A stretch of DNA of 64,000 nucleotides from Dysidea avara (taxonomy: Eukaryota > Porifera > Demospongiae > Dictyoceratida > Dysideidae), in NCBI RefSeq assembly GCF_963678975.1, contig NC_089274.1:21351133-21415132 (forward strand), given 5' to 3'. The position numbers were made by a program, and so were the translations under genes. Every line of letters starts with the position of its first letter. Within the stretch, counting starts at the first letter, position 1. Positions 57,759-64,000 of the stretch are shown one piece after another. A model generated the notes under the pieces. The model did not search any database and had not been told where the DNA came from. It saw nothing but the letters and a program-made list of their open reading frames with translations.

Positions 57759-59020
57759 GGCAGTCAATGTAGCAGTCCAAAATAAAATAAAAACAGGGTA
57801 TAAAAACACGTGATAAATTTTAGCGCTTTTTACTCGCTCGAAATCGTTGAAGTTTGCGAGACTACCCGTGCTATCAACGCTGTACGATTACGTAGTGCTG
57901 GCGCCGCCCGCCCTTTAGTTTTTATTAGTCGTGGCCCATGTGCCAAACATTTCTCAGGAAGATGGTAGGTGGGCAGAGATGGGATATCCAATTAACACTT
58001 TTCCAGGCTAGCCACTCAGAGCCTGGACAATTGAGAAAAATGTGTTATGTACGACAGCAGATGTAAGTATAGCTATACATGTTTGTTTGGACGCAGGTTT
58101 GTGTGGGTATGCTGTACAGGACAGTTTTTCCTTTTGTAGTCTATAAATGAAATACAGTGAAGGTGCACCCGGCCACTGAGACTGGCAATTGGTTATTGTG
58201 TTTCTGGCCTGTCATCACACATAATATATTTCAGGTATAAAAGGTCTTGGCGAACCATCTATGCTGTTGTAAATGGCAGGGGGCGGATCCAGGGTTTGAC
58301 AAAAAGGGGTGCACCATGACCATGCAGGGTAGCAAGTAGCTATATAAGGGGGTATAAGGGGCACGGGTATTTTACATGTTTCAGAACTGAAATTTTTATT
58401 GTAGAGTAGTACTAGTTTTATACACAGATATCTAAATCATAGTAATAAATTTAATCATACTGTTAATATTGATCAAGAGCTGCATGTATAGAGATCAGTG
58501 ACAGGTATGGGTTCAACTATGAGCTGGTGCTGTAGATGCAAGTTTTCATACTCAGTGGAGGATTATTAATAGAGCGACATACATACGATGACTGTTCTAT
58601 TAGAGTGTTTGACTGACCGCTCTATTAGAGTATCTTGATCTCGTGTATAGAATTTTTTGGTGGTGGTGGTGGGGAGGAGGTGCCCCCTGTGCCTCTGTCT
58701 AGATCCACCACTGAATCACTTGGCTGTCTGGGACCACTTGTGCTTGCTGGTTGGCCGTGATGTGCATAAAATTAGAATTGCTTCCTAAATACTCAGACAC
58801 TTGCCCTGAGAGTGTCATCTGTGCTGTAGAGAGTGGCTTTGGGAGCCAAATAAATGAACATTCTTCTAGTAGACTTTGTTGCTTGTGCATCAGATTCTTC
58901 ATATGCAGCAATTCATTGAACTTCCAAATAATTTGTTTAATTTTACTGAGGAAGTTTTTAATGTTAATTTCATCAGAAATTGAATGTCCAATTGCTTAGT
59001 CACTTTCATTATGGGACAAC
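57759..59020. other. Intergenic region upstream of the PIK3R-like gene
   Basis: 57.76-57.96 kb should hold the promoter of the PIK3R-like gene; a CG-rich patch GGCGCCGCCCGCCC at about 57900-57913 is the only candidate element. The rest is repeat family A (below) and unassigned sequence. Confidence 0.4.
58276..58712 (+). repeat. Dispersed repeat family A, copy 2, with MITE-like ends
   Basis: GGGGGCGGATCCAGGG at the left and GTCTAGATCCACCACTG at the right are weakly inverted termini. The interior matches 11.3-11.7 kb and ends with paired motifs GACTGTTCTATTAGAGTG (58590) and GACCGCTCTATTAGAGTA (58615), 25 bp apart as in copy 1. Confidence 0.6.
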
Positions 59021-59212
59021 TGTTGAAGAACAACACTGCAGGAGTGCCACAGCAGGAACTTCACAGAACTGACTTATTATAGAAAGAATAAATTCTGTAC
59101 AAGCACAATTTATAGGTACAGAAATTGTTCTAGAAATCCCTATAGGTCTGATATAACTATGTTTATTAATTAATTACACAATAATACAATTATGTAATTG
59201 TTCATTACAACA
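59021..59212 (-). repeat. Copia 3' LTR (192 bp)
   Basis: TGTTG...CAACA ends; matches 60116-60273 with a 34-bp difference in its middle. Confidence 0.9.
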
Positions 59213-59235
59213 CTCCTCTTCGATTTAGTAATTAT

Positions 59236-60019
59236 TTAGTTCATTCCCAATCTTCTTCTTAGATTCACAAACTGAGTTCTCGGTAACTGTTTGGTAAATA
59301 TATCAGCAAGTATATTTGATGTTGGACAGTAAAACAGAGTAATTGTTCCAGTCTGTACTGCTTCTCTAATGAAATGATGTTTGATATCAATATGCTTTGT
59401 CCTCTTGTGTCCTGCTGAGTTATTGGCCATTGCAAGTCCACTCTGATTATCTTCTAGTATCTTGATTTTCTTTGGAGCAGTGTTTAAATCAGCTATAAAA
59501 GCTGCTTCAACCATATGGCTTCTTGAGCAGCAGAACCCAAAGCAATGTATTCTGTTTCAACAGTAGATCAGGTGACTGTTGCTTGTTTTGGCTTAACCAA
59601 CTAACAGCTCCTCCTGACATTGTGAACACATTACCAGTTGTTGAGTGCCTGTCATTCAACCAATCAGCATCAGAGTATCCTAATAACTTTTCATTGACCG
59701 GTTTGTATTGTAACTTCAGATCAGTAGCACCTTTGAGATACCTGAAGATTCTTTTGACTGCAGTTCGGTGGGCCTGTGTTGGTGCAGCACTAAACTTTGA
59801 CACTTTTCCAACAGCATGCACTATACCAGGACGTGTAGCTTTTGCTACATGTAGCACTAGCAAGCTGCCTATACCATAGATTGATGGATCAACTTTCTTG
59901 CTATAACCATCATCCTTTACTAATTTAACACTAGGATCCATTGGTGTATCCACAGTATTTGCTTCTGTGAGTTTGTACTTTTCTAATAGTTTTATTAGGT
60001 AAACTCCTTATGCTATTGT
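59236..60019 (-). pseudogene. Copia pol remnant: RT C-terminus and RNase H
   Basis: Minus strand. Opens with GVYLIKLLEKYKLTEANT, then VDTPMDPSVKLVKDDGY, ATRPGIVHAVGKVSKF, HRTAVKRIFRYLKGATD and YSDADWLNDRHSTTG, the usual Copia RT/connection-to-RNase H order. Near 59560 a frameshift and a TGA break the ETEYIAL block. A further frame change near 59510 leads to ILEDNQSGLAMANNSAGHKRTKHIDIKHHFI..., the RNase H end, stopping at 59236. Non-functional. Confidence 0.9.
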
Positions 60020-60101
60020 ACCACAGTGTCTTAGTATCTGGTTCGTAAGCACAGCAAAGTCTCTCATTCACGCTGTCCACTCTGGCCTACCCTTTTGGTG
60101 T

Positions 60102-60115
60102 CTGGGCCCATAACC
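60102..60115 (-). other. Copia primer-binding site for initiator tRNA-Met (anticodon region)
   Basis: Minus-strand GGTTATGGGCCCAG abuts the 5' LTR. It is complementary to CTGGGCCCATAACC, the anticodon stem-loop of eukaryotic initiator tRNA-Met. Drosophila copia primes from a half-tRNA cut in that loop, and the same mode is inferred here. Confidence 0.85.
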
Positions 60116-60273
60116 TGTTGAAAAACAACACTGCAGGAGTGCCACAGCAGCAACTTCACAGAACGGACTTATTATAGTAAGTACAGAAATAGATTGTTCT
60201 AGAAATCCCTAGATCTGATATTCAACATTATTAATTACATAATAATACAATTACATAATCATTCATTACAACA
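60116..60273 (-). repeat. Copia 5' LTR (158 bp)
   Basis: Near-identical outer parts to the other LTR; shorter in the middle. Confidence 0.9.
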
Positions 60274-60278
60274 ACAAC

Positions 60279-61198
60279 TAATCCCCTCCTGAATAATGCA
60301 AGCTATTACATAATGAATTGGCTATCATTAGAATACACACGACTGCTTTATTAGAGTAAATTGATCTAGAATCAGCTTTCACGTCAAGGTAGCTTTTCTT
60401 TAGTTTGTTACATCAGTTACAAATAAATCTGTTTCAGCAATTTTGTGTAAATTTTCACTGCTAAAGCTTTAAGCTACCAAACAGCTAACAATGAAGGTAT
60501 ACTATTGCAAGAAAAACTTTATAAAGTAAATACTGATGGTATACTTCATGTACCCTCAACTTGATCTTTATTCTTAGTATGGACTTTGGTAGAGCTTGAT
60601 GCATGAATGTTGTAATGATGATGATGTAAATAGAGTAATCATGTGCACCTCATGTACACGTGTGATTCTATTAATAATGCACTAGTGCCATGTATGCATT
60701 GAATCTGTTGAATATTCAGTTAATGTGAGACATCGTACATAGTGGCCAATGATACATTATAGCTAACCTGGATGGATATCTTGATAATTATGGAGTCATT
60801 ATCAAAACTAGGAATTTTTTAATTAGCAAGGGTGTAGGAAGAGGAGTTTTTCAAGGTTTTACCTTTGATTCCTAATTAACACACCATATAGTTTTGACAG
60901 TACAAAAACAGTAAGTGATATCATGCAGTACAGCACAGCAGTTTATATAAGTATGAAAGATTTACTCTCAGTGGTTAGGGAAGGATCCACAGAGGGAACA
61001 TCAGTCTTCTTGAAAGTTTTTTTATGATTGATAGTACACAAGTGTATACTCTAATAAAGCATTCATATTTATTTATGTGAGTAGGAATTTAATTGTTGGA
61101 AATAATTTTTTTTTTAAATGATGTAGAGTATTGAATTTCAGGGCTATTAATTGAACAGGGAGTATTTCTAGAACAGGCAACATACGTAGCATCAAACG
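60279..61198. other. Intergenic stretch, no gene supported
   Basis: Contains dispersed motifs at 60341-60358 and about 61046 (reverse) and otherwise no recognisable feature. A foldback-like pair AACTAGGAATTTTTTAATTAG / CTAATTAACACACCATATAGTT at 60.81-60.90 kb is weak. Confidence 0.35.
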
Positions 61199-62134
61199 GT
61201 ACCGTTTAAGTAGGGATTGGACCAAAAATTTTGCTTGCTACCCAAAATTCTGCCTTCAAAAATCATCCTAGAGACATTTTACGCAGGTATCCGGATATAG
61301 AATTTTAAAAAATTGCCAAAACTCAAATTTTAGTCTCACTGCCTCACTGACCACAGTCACAAGGTTGGAAGCCAAACGAAGCAGCACACAGTCACCATTT
61401 ATGCCACAATAACAAACTCACCAGTGGGATATGCCTTTTGGGGTTCCGTCAAGCGTAGGCCCTCTGCGCCCCTGTCTTTTCTTTTATCTTCAATCAGGCT
61501 GCTTGTCTTCTTCATCCAACAAAACCATATTGAGGCGTTAACTTTCTGTATCAACACTTTCTTTCAGCAGCATATTTAGATGCCACAGAATTATTTCAGA
61601 GATGGATTAGTGATGGTATCTTCCTTCACTAATCCATCTCTGAAATAATTCTGTAGCATCTAAACATGCTGCTGAAAGAAAGTGTTGATACAGAAAATTA
61701 ACGCCTCAATATGGTTTCGTTGGATGAAGAAGACAAGCAGCCTGATTTAAGATAAAAGAAAAGACAGGGGACAAGTGATGGTATCTTCCTTCCCCATACC
61801 TACAGATGTGGAAATACAAGTGGACCAATACAAGATACATTGTAGCTAGCTGTGCCACAACAAGTTTTAAAAAATTGTTAATTTAAAAATAAAGTAGGGA
61901 TCTATGCAATAAAAAGTAGTGAAACAAGAGATGAATGATGGTGTTACAGCATAGCTCAGTGGGAAAGTCCCTACTTTGGCACATTAGCTATTATTATTAT
62001 TTTGTTCAATGCCAAGTAGGGACTTCCCACTGAGCTATGCTGTAACACCATCATTCATCCCTTGTTTCACTACTTTTTATTGCATAGATCCCTACTTTGT
62101 TTTAAAATTAACAATTTTTTAAAACACTAGTTAT
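61199..62134. mobile_element. Composite foldback element family B, copy 2
   Basis: Same ends and order as 20.72-21.82 kb. Unlike copy 1 it has two successive inverted repeats: 61462-61772 (arms of about 140 bp, starting CCTGTCTTTTCTTTTATCTT) and 61866-62130 (arms containing GTAGGGATCTA and GAAACAAG). Thus the single-copy internal segment of copy 1 has become a foldback here. Confidence 0.75.
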
Positions 62135-62278
62135 ATAAATGTAGGAGATGCAAAGCTGAGTATACATATGTGAGTTTGTAACTATATTAGTCTGCAGGTT
62201 TTCTGTCATTGGAATAGATAGACCTCCTCCTGTATTTATGAATATATCGTACACTTTAGTTTGACACATATCCTTGAT

Positions 62279-62721
62279 TAGGGATGCGGCGATTATGCCG
62301 GCATAATTTCGGGCATAATAGGTATGTGTGGGAATCAGGAATTTTGCTAGCATTTTGAGGTGATTATAAAGCTTTAACAGTAGGAAAATTTGCAGATTGT
62401 ACAGTTCCGTTAAAAAAAATCAAGATACTCTAATAGAGCAGTCAGAAACTCTAATAGAACAGTCACTGAATATTATTTACTCTAATAAAGCAGTCACATT
62501 GAAATGAAGTACTCTAATACAGCAACCAGCTAAAGAATTCAAGACTATTGAAGCTTAAACATCAATGAAAACTGACACAGCAATGAACTGGCATTATTAG
62601 CCAATTATGGTGGCATAATTTTGGGAATAATGGGCAATTCTCAAAAGCATAATAGGTGATTTTTTGAGCACTGCTCAAAAGCATAATGCTCAATTTTTGG
62701 AGCATAATAGCCTCATGCCTA
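62279..62721. mobile_element. hAT MITE with 8-bp duplication TCCTTGAT and four dispersed motifs
   Basis: 443 bp; TSDs at 62271-62278 and 62722-62729; ends TAGGGATGCGGCGATTATGC and GCATAATAGCCTCATGCCTA. Subterminal GCATAAT repeats. Four GACTG motifs in reverse orientation at 62426, 62449, 62479 and 62510. Confidence 0.92.
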
Positions 62722-62784
62722 TCCTTGATATACACTTTAAAAATCAATATAAAGTCATTTTTGGGTTTTTGATTGTATCTATAA

Positions 62785-63180
62785 CTGTGTTGCCCAGCAT
62801 ACATGTAGTAATAAAGTTACTTAATATTCAATTCGTTACAGTAACTTTATTACTTAGGTAACACATTTCATTTGTAAGAAACTTGAGTTATATTACCAGC
62901 TTTTATAGCATATTTCGTCGTATTACTTAGTTACCACAAAAGTAATAATATTAGGTAACTCGTTACATAACTAATGTGCTACCCCCAACACTGTTTATGT
63001 TTGAGATAACTACTAATAATCTTGTTACTAGTCCATTGAGTAATGCCTAGTCACAATGAAGTAATGAAGCCCACCTTGAACTAATGATATTACTTTCTCT
63101 TGAATGCAATTATAACCAAGATTTACACATTGTCCAACAACGCGATGCATGTCACGTAAAGTATAGCAGTGTATAGGTGA
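62785..63180 (-). mobile_element. Relic of the hAT family seen at 45.4 kb
   Basis: The minus strand of 63030-63160 (GTTGTTGGACAATGTG, AAATCTTGGTTATAA, TTCATTACTTCATTGTG, CTAGGC) matches 45.55-45.66 kb upstream of the hAT transposase. The plus strand at 62980-62997 reads CTACCCCCAACACTG, the complement of the CAGTGTTGGG terminus. Non-coding. Confidence 0.7.
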
Positions 63181-63218
63181 GCCATTGCCCTTTATGGTTA
63201 ACCCCATGTGCATAAAGA

Positions 63219-63262
63219 TCAAATAGAGCAGTCAACTATACTGACTCTAATAGAGTACAGAA
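63219..63262. repeat. Two facing/adjacent dispersed motifs
   Basis: AATAGAGCAGTCA (about 63224) and GACTCTAATAGAGTACA (about 63242), the second with a fully symmetrical CTCTAATAGAG core. Confidence 0.6.
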
Positions 63263-63454
63263 TTCATCTGAAAAAACTTGTGAGAAGTCTAAAGTCTGTA
63301 AATGCAGGGAGTAAAGTTATTAGTATCAGTACACAAAAGTAACAGCTGAATTACAAAAATCCTGTTATTGCAGTATGAAAGGAATTCTCTTTGCCATAAA
63401 CTAATTCTATAATGCATGATGGTGAGAATACACAGAAGAATGAAACAGTAAATT

Positions 63455-63648
63455 CAAGCGTTAATCGGATGGCTGCAGGTTCGAGGCTACCTAGGTCCAG
63501 TCATGGATTTTTTCTCCTTTCTCCACCTTTTCAAACATACTTTCTGTAACAACTTTAAACAGGCTGTAGGACCAGGTGTCGTACAGACCTTCAGCAATTG
63601 TGCTGTAAAGCCTTAATAAATAAATTTAAAAGAATAAATAAATAAATG
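63455..63648 (+). mobile_element. tRNA-derived SINE
   Basis: A pol III box B-like GGTTCGAGGCT at 63478-63488, a body ending in the hairpin CAGCAATTGTGCTG (about 63593-63606), then CCTTAATAAATAAAT and a repetitive AAATAAATAAAT tail. The 3' body matches the minus-strand fragment at 25.43 kb. Box A is not clear, so the 5' end may be truncated. Confidence 0.7.
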
Positions 63649-64000
63649 AAACAAGAATAATACATAATCTCTAAAATAAAATGAATGTGACTGATGGTTT
63701 AAAAGTTGCTGAATTTAATGTGCTCCTTCCTCTGTACCTGTAGATATGCCACTGCTGCACGCAATAGTCTGCTGTTTATTGGCCAGTACATCATCTTCTA
63801 CACATTCACATTCAGATGGACTGTTCCCTGTGTACTGAATGGGTCAATATCATCTGAGAGCTAGTCTAAAGACATGCATCTGTTAAAGTGATACATGGTT
63901 ATGCATAGGCATAGCAAGATATTTTAGATAGGGGGCTCTGTTCCAAGCTAGGTACAGTAGTGTGGAAAGCACACTCAACATGATCTCTCTATTGGGTCTG
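63649..64000. other. Terminal stretch, nothing recognised
   Basis: No supported exon or repeat in the last 350 bp. Confidence 0.35.

Larger units (their letters stand above)
59021..60273 (-). mobile_element. Internally deleted Ty1/Copia LTR element with 5-bp duplication
   Basis: On the minus strand: 5' LTR 60273-60116, primer-binding site, remnant pol, purine tract (59221-59213, GAAGAGGAG), 3' LTR 59212-59021. LTRs begin TGTTG and end CAACA. The duplication ACAAC flanks the element at 59016-59020 and 60274-60278. LTRs differ in length (158 and 192 bp) by an internal indel and several substitutions. Gag, protease, integrase and most of the reverse transcriptase are deleted. Confidence 0.93.

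Overview
The window is nuclear DNA of an animal. Host genes are split by GT-AG introns, several of them very short (45 and 51 nt candidates). The sequence is AT-rich, and much of it is transposon-derived. Protein families (DJ-1, a METTL25-type methyltransferase, a p101/p84-type PI3K regulatory subunit, lipocalins, cysteine-rich type I membrane proteins) are metazoan. Compact genes, many foldback/MITE elements and a high-copy dispersed motif GACTGCTCTATTAGAGTA suggest an early-branching animal, most likely a demosponge of the Amphimedon type. That assignment is inference.

Layout. 1-6.5 kb: an apparently intact LINE (about 1.24-5.67 kb) with a PHD-finger ORF1 and an endonuclease-reverse transcriptase ORF2. 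6.5-12.6 kb: a first exon of a cysteine-rich receptor-like gene (minus) head-to-head with lipocalin A (plus), separated by about 600 bp of CAG repeats. 12.7-17.8 kb: a nine- or ten-exon METTL25-like methyltransferase (minus) sharing a 49-bp divergent promoter with a two-exon DJ-1/PARK7 gene (plus). 17.9-29.1 kb and 32.3-37.7 kb: two tandem paralogues (R1, R2) of a seven-exon type I membrane protein with cysteine-rich ectodomain. A LINE relic lies between them. 38.9-41.9 kb: lipocalin B (minus), with the same exon phases as lipocalin A. 40.8-43.8 kb: two foldback elements, one in lipocalin B intron 1 and one just upstream of it; the second is a 1.75-kb near-palindrome with 8-bp target duplications. 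44.3-57.8 kb: an 18-exon PIK3R5/PIK3R6-like gene (minus) whose introns host a dead hAT transposase, hAT MITEs, foldbacks and a 21-bp minisatellite. 58-64 kb: repeats, including a deleted Copia element with LTRs, initiator-tRNA primer site and 5-bp duplication, a hAT MITE with four copies of the dispersed motif, and a SINE.

Gene logic. The receptor/lipocalin pair occurs twice (R0 with lipocalin A; R2 with lipocalin B), so the locus looks like a local duplication of secreted/membrane genes. METTL25-like and DJ-1 are housekeeping-type genes on a divergent promoter. Exon models were assembled by eye from splice sites, reading phase and homology; phases close across all exons of both lipocalins, R1, R2, DJ-1 and the PIK3R-like gene. 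Two points stand out. The LINE has ORF1 and ORF2 in one frame separated only by a leaky-type TGA CTA stop with no ORF2 start codon. The dispersed motif with a palindromic core recurs inside unrelated transposon families and in a 79-bp gap between two genes.
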